Source: Purpureocillium takamizusanense
Lineage: Eukaryota; Ascomycota; Sordariomycetes; Hypocreales; Ophiocordycipitaceae
Assembly: GCF_022605165.1 (NCBI RefSeq)
Contig: NC_063068.1
Coordinates: 3,472,001 to 3,536,000, forward strand
DNA length: 64,000 nt
Reading direction: 5' to 3'
Each line of letters opens with the position of its first letter. Position 1 is the first letter of the stretch. The translations under genes were made by a program, and so were the position numbers. Positions 13,089 to 24,066 of the stretch are shown here, piece by piece. The notes below the pieces were generated by a model. That model had not been told where the DNA came from. It was given only the letters and a program-made list of their open reading frames with translations, and made no database searches.

Positions 13089-14325
13089 ACAAAAAGCCAG
13101 AAAAGGTCGGCGGCGTTGGAACATTTCTTTCTTGGTGCGCCCGCCACGTTGTGCTGCTGCCGCCGCCGCTCCCTCTCTCTCTGCCCTTGTCTCACGGCCT
13201 TCCCTCGTTTCGTGTGGTGTGTCCGTCGTTCACCAGAGAGAGTGTGTGCGTTCCCTCCCGTCCTCTTCAGCTTGCGCCAACGTCGCCCGTCCGTGAGCGC
13301 GCAAAACGGCACTTACACACTCCACCAGCTATCATCTATCGGCTTATACTAGCGGCCCTCCCTCCCCTTGCCTCCTCCTCTCTCTTTCTCTCTCTCTCAT
13401 TGTTTTATATTTCCTGTGCCTTGCCTTGCCGAGGGTATTTTCGTCTTTCCTCCCTGTCCCACTGCCTCAGTCAGTCCCCTCTCCGTCCCGCCGCCACATC
13501 GCTCGGCTCCCCCGTCCGTCACTCCTTGTTTTTTCTCTCCCGGACCAACACGACGAAGAACAGCACCCAGACCGCGAGAGAGAAGGGAAGAAAAAAAAAG
13601 GAGCCGTTTACTACGAAGTACACGTACGGCCGTTTTCCCTTTCTACACGTACGAGTGCAGAAACCTCAAGCAAGGACGACGAAAATAGCTCTTCACGCCT
13701 CTCGCTCGCCAACAAGCATCCGTCCGTCGCCCGGCTACTTACTACTGAGCATCAATCAATTCGCCCATCTTGCGGTCAAGACGGCAGTGGCTGCTCGCCA
13801 CCGATCTGTGTCCAACCAAAAGTTCTTGAGTAACCACAACGCACGTACGCTTTGCACACATATCGCGCGGCTCAAAACAGCAAGCCAGCCAGCCATACTA
13901 CCCACCTCGGTGTCCACCCGCCGCCATTGTCACTCGCTTCATCGCGTGTACGACGCGGTCCAGTCTCTGTCGTCCGCTGTGGCTGTTCCGCATATGAATG
14001 TGCAGTTTTTGTTTCTGCACCGTCTGGTACTGTTGCACGAGTCCATCAGAGAAACAACATTGCAGGAGCACTCAAACTTCCGACCGTCACACACGCCGCT
14101 GCTTGTTTGACCGCTTGTTGCACGAGCGACTTACACACACAACGCTCATTCTTCAACGCCTTGCAAGCTCTTGCTTGCTTTGGCCAGCCCCTTACAACCA
14201 TCCGACAGACGGCTCAGGCACTTGGACATATTTGATTCTGCCTCTTTTACCACGTCCTGCTGCTTCCTTTGCCGCCGTCCCTCCCTTCGTCCTTCCTACT
14301 CTCCCCGGCAAGCAAGCACTCGGAG

Positions 14326-14647
14326 ATGACGGGTCTGATACCTCTTGCTCTCGGCACGGAGAGCGCCTCATCCGGCGGGAGGTTCAGCATGTACTACCCA
14401 GAGCATGACCATGCTCTCCGACGCTTCGGCGTCGTGTATTCCAAAGATGCGCCGAACCCGATGCGCCCTTCCGCCTGGAAGCCGGCGCCCACGACCGATG
14501 CCTCAGCCCGGGCGTCGCAGTGGCCTGTACCCCTGGATGACATCAAGCGATCATTTCTTCACGACGACTTTCGGGCTTGCTACAGTCGCTGCCACGAGGC
14601 ATTGAAGCATTCAGAGACATTGGTACGTCGCCTGCGCTGTTGGCCAG

Positions 14648-14687
<40 letters not shown>

Positions 14688-15567
14688 CATTTCTTTTTGT
14701 TTTTCCCTTGACTGACGCTTGCCACAGGATGGGATCCAGCCCGCTTATCTCGTCTACTTGCGTTTCTTCGCGGCCATGGCCTCGGAGATGCAAGCCCGCC
14801 ACGCACCTCGCACGTCCCCCTCTCGCCACGGCCTGCTCCAACAGGCGCAGGCGCACTACCGCGTCGCAGCGGGCATCGCAAAGCGCGAAGACGAGACCCT
14901 AGTCGCGTCCACGCCGCCGCCGCCGTCCGTGCGCGTCGCGTCCCCAAGCCCCAGTGACAAGACCATCAGCACGGACGACTCCTCCCCACCAAGCACCCCG
15001 ACCAGAGTGGCGTCGCCCGTATTGTCCGCCAGCTCTACCATTGACGGCTGCTCACCATCCAAAGGTTCCTCACCTGCGGGGAAACGCAAGAAGAAGAGGG
15101 TTGCGTTCCGCGACGTGCCCATCATGGAGCCCTATATTCGGCCAGACTCCCCCACCTTGGGTTTTGACGACTGGTTGGGCCGCTCCTCACCCGAGCCGTT
15201 CTACCCAGAATCGATCCTGAAGCATGGCCACAACATGTCAGAGTGTCAAGAAGAGCCCTTGCCGTTGACTGCGACACCCGAGCTGATCCGGGAAGACGAG
15301 TCGGTGGAGGACCCCCTTTGCTGCCAGGACACTTTCGGGCCCCAGTACCGCGTTGTACTTGCAAGCATCCGGTGTCAAATCGAAAAGCACATGGCGACGC
15401 TGGATGGAGAGCTGGAGTCAGGCCAGGGCCAATCCTCCGCATCCGAACCTGTCGACATTGGCACTCGCATCGAGCGGCTACGCGCCTGCGGCTGGCGACG
15501 GCGTCGCTTCGACGCCAGGAAATACCAAAATCTCTGCGAAAACGTCCTGGCTGAGCTCAATTCCTGA
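14326..15567 (+). CDS. Uncharacterised fungal protein with RVxF-like motif
   Basis: Two exons (14326-14622 and 14728-15567) give 378 residues; the intron is 105 bp and contains a CA microsatellite. I do not recognise a named family. The N-terminal part (about residues 65-155) looks helical, with amphipathic stretches around FRACYSRCHEALK and YLVYLRFFAAMASEMQARH, which could form a small helical-repeat or MIT-like bundle; this is inference. Residues 155-215 are a Ser/Pro/Thr-rich disordered linker. They are followed by a basic patch ending KKRVAF at 221-226, which fits the RVxF docking consensus for protein phosphatase 1, and then an acidic, proline-containing segment. The C-terminus (about 300-378) is again helical and ends in a charged stretch. 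No signal peptide or membrane segment is seen. An in-frame ATG at 14269 is also possible; 14326 was chosen because the upstream segment is low-complexity. The gene converges on the kinase gene. Confidence 0.75.
14650..14687. repeat. (AC)n microsatellite within intron
   Basis: About 15 AC units, with one interruption near 14680, inside the single intron of the gene at 14326-15567. Confidence 0.9.
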
Positions 15568-16278
15568 CCCTCCATCGTCGACCGAACGCCTCGTTCGCGT
15601 GCGACCGCTCACTCCCACCATCTCTGTCCACACGACATCATCAAGGTCGTCCGTGCAAGGCAGGCTTGTTCATGCATGCTCTCTTCTGTTTCTGGTCGTA
15701 TTCCTTGCAGATAGCATGGCCACAGTTCCTCTTTGCTCGCTTCGAACCTATACATTGAAGCCCACGTTTGGGAGGGGGGGCCCGGCTGTTCACCCTGCCT
15801 TTCCGCATTGCGGCCGTCGCGCTTCACGCGCGGTTGCATGCCAGCTTTGTACTATCACTGATGTAACGACCAAGCCATGCCTGAACGATAGATGAGCAGA
15901 ATAGTGTTAAACAAAAATACGGAGCTTAAATCGCCCCTTTTGTCACGGGACATGGCGCCTCGACTTCTCATCGTATTCTCGTAGTTTCGGCAGGTCAAAT
16001 TTCAAACTTCGAGTGACGTATAATCAGGTTTATTTTCCAATGATACATCTCAGGCTACCAGATAGGCTCCCTGGGACGTGTCTCGAAGAGTGCGGTGGGC
16101 GAGGGGCCATGAGGTCAAAGAACAAAATCTTCCAGGAGATACAATCAGGTAGTGAAGATGAACGTGGCCCAGAAAGAATTCTTACCACGACGAGCCGATT
16201 TCGGTTCGGCACAACGGGCTAATAGAACGAACCAATGCAAGAAACCGCATAGAAAGCAACGCAGCAACACAACGATGC
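15568..16278. other. Convergent 3' intergenic region
   Basis: About 0.7 kb between the stop codons of the uncharacterised gene (+) and the kinase gene (-). No coding sequence or structural RNA is recognised. AT-rich patches around 15900-16060 are plausible 3' UTR and polyadenylation sequence. Confidence 0.55.
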
Positions 16279-17829
16279 CTAAGCAGCTGAGGATGAGCCA
16301 TTGAAGCTGCGCCGCCTAGCCTCATCTTCGAGCTCCTGATCAACCGCGAGTGCCTCCTTCTTCTGCTTCTCATCCTTGAGCTTCGCGAGCACCACTTCAC
16401 GAAACATGGCGCCGCCCATCTTGTCCCTCAGGGAGGCAGTCTTCGCTTCGGGCTTCGATAGAGATGAAGACAACGCGCTGGGGATGGCTTGCTCGGCGTC
16501 CCTCATCTCGTTGTCGGAGTCCGAGTCCGCCTCCTTCAGATCCGCGATCCTCTTTTGCAGACTCGCAGCCAGAACGGCGTGCTTGAACTTGCGCCTGACC
16601 TCGCGTCCCTTGAGCAGCTCCGGCACCAAGTCGTGCTCGGTTGCGTTCTTGCCTGTCAACCAGATGTGACCCAGTGCTTGCTATAGGCCGACGAGTCAGT
16701 ATCGTATAGCAGGGTCCGGATGTGAACACAATGTGCGCAGACATACCTTGCTTGTCCATCTCTGTTCGGGTTCCGGCACAATCAGTTTGAGGATAAAGTC
16801 CTTGCCGTCTTCGCTCACCTCCTTCCAGTAGCGCTCGTGGAAAACAACTTGCGACGATGTACATTCGTGAAGCAAGTCCCGCAAGTTTTCGCTGCGGAAT
16901 GGCGAATAGCCGCAAAGCAGAGTGTAGGTGATGACGCCAAGAGACCACATATCGACAGGCTTGCCGTGGCCTTTTTGCTCCATGACCTCGGGCGCGGCGT
17001 AGCCAAAGGAGCCGGCCATGGTCTTGAGGGTGTCTTCCTTGCTATCCAGGGTCTTAGCAATGCCGAAATCCGCCAAGACCAGATCCGACTCGAGTTCCCT
17101 AGTCAAGTACAGGAGGTTTTCGGGCTTGAGATCTATGAACAAGGACGTCAGCAAAGAGCATGCCAGCACGCAGAACGGCATCGGCGCACCTCTGTGGACG
17201 ACGTTGTTTTCGTGGAGGAAATCGACAGCGCTAAGCACCTGCTTGATCGTTTGCGAAGCATCCTTTTCGGTAAACTTTCCCTGGTCGCAAATGCGGTCGA
17301 ATAGCTCGCCTCCAGTAGCTAGCTGCGTAACGATGTAGAACTTGTCCTATATGACGAAAGGTCAGTTTCTGGGTCATTTATCGGACTGTCACAAGTTGGC
17401 GTACCCGCGATTCGAACCAGTCGACGAATTTGACGATGTGAGGGTGCTTCAGCCTTTGAAGCATGTCAAGCTCGTCGTACACCATGCGTTCGTTGCCTTT
17501 GACATTCTTCTTCAGAATGATCTTTACTGCCACCTTTCCGGTCGGCCCATCGGCTTCTCGCACGACGCCGTACGTGCCAGCACCGAGAGTTCGACCGAAT
17601 CTGTACTTGGATCTTCACGTAGAGCTGTTAGGGATGTGATTCGGATTCGCGGCTTTGCATTCGAAAAGATCGGTGGACATACTTTTTGTCATAGCTCTCG
17701 GGTTGCCCGTGGAGGCGATTGAGCATTCCGGCGACTACCCAGCGTAGAAGCAGTTAGGTTAGTCCAGTCTCGTCAGAGAAGGCAGCGGGGCGCGAGACGC
17801 GGAGAGATTGGGGAAAACTTACAACTCAT
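16279..17829 (-). CDS. cmk1: Ca2+/calmodulin-dependent protein kinase (CaMK1-like)
   Basis: Six exons on the minus strand (5' to 3': 17823-17829, 17683-17734, 17405-17612, 17190-17346, 16747-17132, 16279-16680) encode 403 residues. The first coding exon is only 7 nt (ATG AGT T), and splicing restores an N-terminus [17 protein letters not shown]. Kinase motifs appear in order: glycine loop [12 protein letters not shown] lysine, HRDLKPEN catalytic loop, DFG, and AAPEV at the end of the activation segment. After the kinase domain comes a basic amphipathic stretch ([20 protein letters not shown]), where CaM kinases carry the autoinhibitory and calmodulin-binding region, then an acidic and coiled-coil-like tail. 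Fungal relatives transduce Ca2+ signals in growth, stress and development. The family call rests on overall similarity to fungal camk-1/cmkA proteins as I remember them, not on a search. Confidence 0.93.
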
Positions 17830-18811
17830 CGTGGCCGACAGCAGTTGCCCCGCAAAGCCAGGTTAAGCACAACGAGAGTCGGGGAAGAGGTGCGGGAAGG
17901 GGTATCTTGACACAGGAACAGCGGACGAGGTGGTGATGCGGCGGGAGGAGCGAGTCGCAGGCGGTAGGCCGCAGGTTGTGCTCTGTCGTGGCAGTCGGGC
18001 TGCTCGCGAACGAGAAGGGTACGACGAGATGAAGAGCAAAGCTCTGGGCTGCAATGGTGGAGAGGTGGCCGTTCTCGAAACGATGCGGCTGGTGAGCCTA
18101 ATAAATGCTGTCGCCTTTGGGCGGACACGACTTGGGAAGCATGGAGCGTGTGAGGAAGGATGGATGGACCCCTCCTTGCCCTCCCGCCCTCCCCCATCTC
18201 ATCATCTCAGCCCCTCTCCGCCGACGCGATGGTCCAGGGAAGGCGCAGCGACCCTCCCGTCTCGCTCCAGCTACAAGCCACGGGGCGCCCACTACCGGCG
18301 GCTGGGTAGTGGAGCTGGGATGCTGGGGTGCCCTCTGGCGTCCCCGAGTAGGGCTGCCAGGCGGCTCATCTGTTGTGGCTGAGCCGTTCAAAAGTGGACG
18401 AAACGCGCCAGATGCTCGACAGCCCAAGGCGAGGCTGGGGGTCACCAACGCCCAAAGGGTTGATTATGGTGCAACCTATGTACCAGTGGCACAGCGGCGG
18501 AGCCGACCCGGCACCACCTGCATCCATCGAGCATCATGGAGCCTGGAGGTGCCCACCAGGGAGTACCCGACCCAGCCCAGATTGCACCTCTCACAGACCC
18601 CTCCCTGCAGGCGGTAGTCAGCGGCTGGTGGCCTCCCCTCCGCAGAAACAGAAACGGCGACACCGGCTCGCTCGCATCACCAGCAGTGCACCACATCTGC
18701 CGCTCGTCAGCACTGGCAGATTGTCTCGACGGCGCTGCCAACGATTGGTCATGGCCGATGGAGGCCGTCAATTACTCGATGCGGCATCACCTACCGCTCG
18801 TAGACTTGCGC

Positions 18812-18840
18812 TGCACGCAAGGCACGCAAGGCACGCAAGG
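18812..18840. repeat. 9 bp tandem repeat, three copies
   Basis: Three tandem copies of GGCACGCAA (the first begins with a variant base) in the intergenic region between the kinase and ubiquitin-conjugating enzyme genes. Confidence 0.8.
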
Positions 18841-19280
18841 CGCCCGTGTTGGCATTCAAAATGGCCATCATGGACGATACAGGCCCTCGGAAAGGGATTG
18901 GCTGCCAGGCCTTTATTCAACGAGAGTGTCCTGCCTTTCAGAGCACGCACGGACAAAGGCAGACAGCGAAAGTCAGGCGACCATTGCCTTGTCCATTGGC
19001 CGCCACACGGAAGCAGGCCGACTGGGGCTCTCCGCGACACTGTCGGGCAGTCGCGCAAGGCAACAGAACTCGCCAACGTCGACTCGGCGCCTATTCTTGG
19101 GCGTCAACACAGCCATGCGTCTAATGTGTATTGAGGTACCCATGGTGCGCTGAGACCGACCGGCAGCCAACGCACCGAGTAGAGAGAGACAGCACTGTCA
19201 GCTTCGCACTGAGGCTACAAAAGAGTGACTGCCTTCCATCGGAGGTCCTGCTGGCGGTGCATCAGTTAGTACTCACCTTA

Positions 19281-19291
19281 GTACTCCGTAC
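19281..19291. repeat. GTACTCCGTAC interspersed motif, copy 1
   Basis: Exact 11-mer near-palindrome that also occurs at 35794-35804 and, in the opposite orientation, at 41186-41196. Confidence 0.75.
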
Positions 19292-19706
19292 AGAGGGTGT
19301 AGTTAGTACTAGGTTGTACAACGCCTGTGCAGGCGCGGGCAGTCAAAACCGCTGCAGCAAGCTTACCTAACGCAGCGACGCAAGCTGCCCACTGCAGTGG
19401 CCAATCGCAGCTACAGCCCAATCACTCAGTGACATGCACCGACGCAGGAACCCTGGTAGTAACAACAGGCAAAGGCTCAAGTATGGGCCCGGGCCTGCAT
19501 AGCTCGTCGCCTCGCCAGCTCTGCCTGATCTGGCACCTGGTTCCACCCAACCTTTCTTTGCCTTGCTCTTGTCTCGTCGCCGCCGCGGGCGCTTCTCGGT
19601 GCACGGATCCCCCAACTTGCCGACAACGTGGTCAAGGCCGCTGCCGAATCCCCTCAGCTGGGCCGGTGCTCTTCTATCACCACCACTGCCGTACCAGGCG
19701 AGCGAA

Positions 19707-20304
19707 ATGGCAACGCATCTGCGCGAGAAGCGCGTAGCCAAAGAGCGCCACAAGGTGGGCGAATACCGCTGCTGCCACGCAGAGGCCTGTGATGCTGACG
19801 AGGCTCACCCCACCGCAGATCGACAAGCATGGCCTGCCGCCTGGCATCGAGCTCGTCGACGGCGACAGCCTCAGGGAGTGGACGCTGGACATCCGAGTGC
19901 TCGACAACAACCCTCTATACAAGGACCAGTCGTATCGGCTCAAGTTCCTCTTCCCGGAGTCGTACCCGATAGGTATGTACAGGGCAGCATGGCGTGTCCA
20001 GGGTCGAAGTCGCACTAATGGTGGCATGACCGCAGAGCCGCCTGAGGTCACGTTTGACGAACAGCCGAACCGCCCTATCCCTATGCACCCTCATATCTAC
20101 TCCAACGGCATCATATGCCTCGACCTCCTGGGCAGTCAGGGTTGGAGCCCAGTTCAAAGCGCAGAGAGCGTCTGCATGAGCATACAGAGTATGCTCACGA
20201 GCAACACCAAGAACGAACGACCGCCCGGAGACGCCGAGTTCGTCCGGGGCAACAGACAGCGGCCGCGTGACATCGAATTCCTCTACCATGATAACACCGT
20301 ATGA
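19707..20304 (+). CDS. UBE2W-like ubiquitin-conjugating enzyme E2
   Basis: Three exons (19707-19754, 19819-19972 and 20036-20304) encode 156 residues, close to the usual length of the single-domain UBE2W class. The core E2 features are visible: PESYP before the HPHIYSNG motif, the active-site cysteine in NGIICLDLL, and the following GWSPV and QSMLTS segments. The C-terminal half, ending YHDNTV, resembles UBE2W, an E2 that can attach ubiquitin to protein N-termini in animals; whether that activity holds in fungi is inference. The first exon is just 16 codons and encodes a charged helix, MATHLREKRVAKERHK, fitting the E2 alpha-1 helix. The gene is co-oriented with VPS33 (837 bp apart), with no sign of shared function. 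Confidence 0.9.
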
Positions 20305-21140
20305 CATACGGAATACTTGACATTATCCGCATCTTGTGCGAGCGATCGAGTTGCATTTTTTTGCATTTGGAAAACATGGGTTGGGGACGGCGCATTGTCT
20401 CGATCGACCAGGCGCTTGGGAAACGCATTCGCACAATCCACTTTTAGAGCAGCAACTGGCGCGTCATACTTATGATTCTATCGATTTCCAAGGAGACCCT
20501 TTCTATCGTCCTGATCTGGTGCGGCTAGGTCGACGTGCTCTCCTTCGACAGGAGCAAGTTGCCGCATTCGTTCTGGGTAAATCCCGAGTACACCCGCAAT
20601 GGGAGCTTGAGAACAGCGGCTGGGCTTTGTGTGAGGAGAAAACACGGCGGTTGGAGCAGGAAGTGCATCTGCATAGTAAAACAGACCTCTTTTCTCTGGT
20701 CATCATTTGCTTGTGAGTTGTGTGGCTGTCAACAGACAACCCGGACCTCGAAAACGGGTTGATGACGTCTTATTGGGACGTTCGCTTCACCGACATTACT
20801 ATAGGTGAGGTTCACCTCTCTGCAGGGCTTCAGCGGGGTAGGTACCCCGCCATCAGCTGCACGCTTTCACCTGCAACCTGTCCACGTCTCCCAGCCTTGA
20901 GGTACCTGGACGCAGGTGCTCAGTCCACTAGTCCCACACCGCCCAGGGCAACCAGGGGCGCCGGCCGTGGCAGAACTGGAACCCGCTCTGAGCGCAGTCC
21001 CCCCAGTAGCGCGTCATTGCCCCTCAGCCGTCCGCCGCGTCCTCACTGCCTCCACCGTGCACAAATCGGACTCCGGAGCTCCAACACCAGCTCATGGGAG
21101 CTCTCCCCACGGCTTGCTTCCTGCGACTGCGTGAGCAGCC
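20305..21140. other. Intergenic region upstream of VPS33
   Basis: About 0.8 kb holding the UBC 3' UTR and the VPS33 promoter. No coding sequence or RNA gene is recognised. Confidence 0.5.
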
Positions 21141-23307
21141 ATGGCGCCCCGAACTGACTTTAGCACCGAGCAGGTTCGAGCCAAGTCTCGCAAAGACTTG
21201 CTCTACCTGCTCGAGGGTGTAAGTATGGCTGCCTGTCGGGACAGCCTGAACGCGGCACCCTACGGAGACTTGACCGCTGAGATGTGACGTCTATAGGTCC
21301 GCGGGAAGAAGAACCTCGTGTTCGACCGCAGCCTTGTCGGTCCCATCGGCAACATAGTCAAGGTCGCTACCTTGAAGGAATACGGCGTCGACAAGTTCTT
21401 CATTCTCGAAAACAACAACGTCGACACCAGTCAGCATAATGTCGTGTTCGTCGCGAGGGGAGAGGTCGGCCGCCATGCCGAGACGATAGCGAGTACGGGA
21501 GCTTGGCCTAAATTCCGTCCACTCTACGGGCCGCCCGACTCTAACGTCCTTCTCATCATGCAGATCAGATCAAGCGGGTGCAGCGCGAGAGTCAGACCAC
21601 CCATGAGTTCCACATACTTTGGGTTCCACGACGGACCTTAGTGTCAGATCAGCTACTTGAAGAGGCCGGTGTGCTGGGAGATGTGAGCATCTCAGAGCTC
21701 CCGCTGTCCTTCTTCCCCATTGAGAAAGATGTCCTCTCGCTGGAGCTTGACGACTCATTTCGAGACCTATACCTGTCCAAAGACATCACGCCCAACTACC
21801 TCCTGGCCAAGGCCCTCATGGAGATACAACAAAACCAAGGCCTGTTCCCGCGGATCATTGGCTTTGGCGAAAACGCGAAACGGGTGTCAGACCTGCTCTG
21901 CCGCATGCGTCAGGAGCTCCTTGCCGGTGGCGATGACACCGACACGAACAAAGCTGGACTGACTCCAAGCACGACAACCGAGTCTGTCATCATCATCGAT
22001 CGCGAGGTGGACTTTGTCACGCCGCTACTAACACAGCTGACGTACGAGGGCCTCATTGACGAGGTCTTTGGCATACAAAACAATCAGACAAAAGTCGACA
22101 CGACCATTGTGGGTGCACCGGCCCAATCATCAGCAGCTACATCTCAGAGCAAGGATAGAACAATCGTACTCGACTCGAGCGATAAGCTATACGAACAGCT
22201 ACGGGACGCCAACTTTGCCATCGTAGGCGGCCTGCTCAACAAAGTGGCTCGCCGTCTACAGCAGGTCCAGACGGACTATGAAAGCAAGCAAAAAACCAAG
22301 ACACTCGCTGAGCTCAAGGAGTTCGTCAGCCAGCTTCCGGGGTACCAGCAGGAGCACCAGAGTGTGAGGATACACACGGGTCTCGCCGAAGAAATAATCA
22401 AGCACACGCGGACAGACCAGTTCAAGGGCTTGTTGGAAGTCCAGCAAAATCTGGCTGCCGGTGCAGACCCGTCATCACAGTTCGACGGCATAGAAGAGCT
22501 GATAGCTCGGGGCGCCCCGATCAGGGAAACGCTCAGGCTATTGTGCATATATTCGTGCATCTCCGGAGGAATCAAGCCGAAGGAGTTCGATCAGTTTCGC
22601 CGACTCATCCTCCAAGGGTACGGCTTTCAACATATTCTGACGCTCAATAACCTGGAGAGGCTCCAGCTATTCTTGTCACGATCATCTCCACTTGCGGGTA
22701 TGATTCCCATGACGGGAAACTCGGGCGAGACCGGCACGAAGACCAACTACGCGTATCTGCGAAAGCAGCTGCGGCTCATATTTGATGAGGTCAAGGAGGA
22801 TGACCCCAACGACATCGCTTATGTGTACAGCGGATATGCCCCTTTGTCTATTCGCCTTGTCCAAAGTGTTGTGCAAAAGGCGCACCTGCTCTCTCTTACA
22901 AAGGGTGAGCAGGGCGGAACCGCGGCACAGAATGCCGCGGGTCAGGGGTGGCACGGCCTCCACCCGGCGGTGAAGCATGTCCGCGGGCCTGCTTTCTACG
23001 AGCTCCAAAAGGGAGAGGACAAGGCCGTCAAGGCACGGGCTTTGCTATCTGGCAGCAATCACAACCAGACTGTCTTTGTAGTATTCGTCGGTGGGGTCAC
23101 ATTTACGGAGATTGCGGCTCTGCGATTCATTGCGAAGCAGGAAGAAGGTAAGAGCTTGAGGCGTCCAGATGGCCACTACTGTGAGCTGACAGGGCACCAG
23201 ACCGCCGGAACATTGTCATCTGCACCACATCGATCATTAGCGGAAACAGGATGATGGACGCGGCCGTCGAGACGGAGTCTTACGCCAGGCAGGCGGGCTC
23301 AAGCTAA
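21141..23307 (+). CDS. VPS33: Vps33-type Sec1/Munc18 protein (HOPS/CORVET subunit)
   Basis: Four exons (21141-21218, 21297-21492, 21564-23147 and 23201-23307) encode 654 residues. The product is a Sec1/Munc18-family protein: N-terminal LVFDRSLVGPIGNIVK, FHILWVPRRTLVSDQLLEEAG, the SIIIDREVDFVTPLLTQLTYEGLIDE-type domain 2/3a segment, and the C-terminal GGVTFTEIAALRF motif. These match Vps33 rather than Sec1, Sly1 or Vps45, in particular the variable stretch after the TYEGLIDEVFG segment and the overall length. Vps33 binds SNARE bundles within the class C core of the HOPS and CORVET tethers and drives fusion at endosomes and vacuoles. The last exon (reading RRNIVICTTSIISGNRMM) is reached by a short 53 bp intron; without it the protein would lose its conserved C-terminus. 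Subfamily assignment is from recognition, not a search. Confidence 0.93.
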
Positions 23308-24066
23308 CGCGCGGAAGGGCTGTATTTCGTTCGGGTCGCCCGGTCGGGGCCGATGCGGCGCGGCTCAAGACTGATTTGCTGAGCCTGACCATGTCGGCGA
23401 CATTATTCCTTTCCACCTGCATAGACATCGGTGCGGCGCAAGGGGCGATAGACGATGGCGTATGCACTTTCGTGCAATGACTGTGAGCGCTGATTCCTTT
23501 GCCTTTCGAAGGTCGGCGCGTTGCATTCGATGCGAAGCTCCACCGCACCGATCGCGGCCATTGGTTGGTGGGTACTGCACGTGATCGTAATCGAGTCGCC
23601 GGGTTAGTGTCAGAGCCGGGAGTCTGGGCTACCGCTTGATGAACTGATGGCTTCAATTTCCTTCACGGGGCGTCTCTTCGTGTCATTTTATAGCAACCAT
23701 TCACGCCTGTCCGTGTGGGCGGTCCGACATTTGAGCAGCTTTCAATGAATTGGTAGCTGCCCTCAGACGCCCAGCCCGCACCGTTGCACCGACTGAGCTA
23801 TGCACGCCTGAGGTCGTCGAATAAGTCCCCTGGCCTGGTCAGTCCATCATGATATGACGCTTATACGCCTGTTGTCATGGGCAAGTCTTTGCTGATACCA
23901 CGGCGCAATGCAGCCCGGACTTATCACGCAGAGTTACATCATGCCTCACCATCGCTTCAATTGTTTGTGACTATAGCAGTGCGAAGGACCAGACCGAGGG
24001 AAACATCGCCTCTTCGAGCGCACCGCGAGAGGAACCCGCAGCAACACGCCCTTCAACGCCCTTGCA
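23308..24066. other. Intergenic region between VPS33 and LSD1
   Basis: About 0.76 kb between co-oriented genes. It contains a CACGTG element near 23578 and an isolated minus-strand tRNA A-box-like word around 23790-23801 without a B-box. No coding sequence is supported. Confidence 0.5.

Larger units (their letters stand above)
6899..14325. other. Gene-poor 7.4 kb intergenic region
   Basis: Open frames here are short and overlap on both strands, with no recognisable domain or codon-like pattern. The sequence is rich in simple repeats: GTCC, GGCAT, poly-G, poly-T, and an 88 bp GGAAGA/GAA tract followed by pyrimidine-rich DNA at about 13140-13560. The part nearest 14326 is probably the promoter and a long 5' UTR of the next gene. 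The proximal few hundred bases at 6899-7200 should hold the transporter promoter. An unannotated non-coding RNA cannot be excluded. Confidence 0.5.
17830..19706. other. Divergent intergenic region, kinase/UBC
   Basis: About 1.9 kb between two divergent start codons. No protein frame looks real. It contains a triple 9-mer repeat at 18812-18840 and one GTACTCCGTAC word at 19281. Both promoters must lie here; I cannot place specific elements with confidence. Confidence 0.5.

Noticed and set aside
12957..14110. Long reading frames with poly-Glu, poly-Arg or poly-Ser over the purine tract
   Set aside because: They come from the GGAAGA/GAA repeat being open in several frames and both strands; there is no domain or exon support.
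16279..17829. Reading the kinase as a plant-type CDPK or a checkpoint Rad53-type kinase
   Set aside because: There are no EF-hands after the kinase domain and no FHA domain before it; the N-terminus and tail fit CaMK1-like proteins.
23783..23812. tRNA-like A-box (TAGCTCAGTCGG) on the minus strand
   Set aside because: There is no B-box (GGTTCRANNCC) at the right distance and the flanks do not form an acceptor stem, so it is at most a relic and probably chance.
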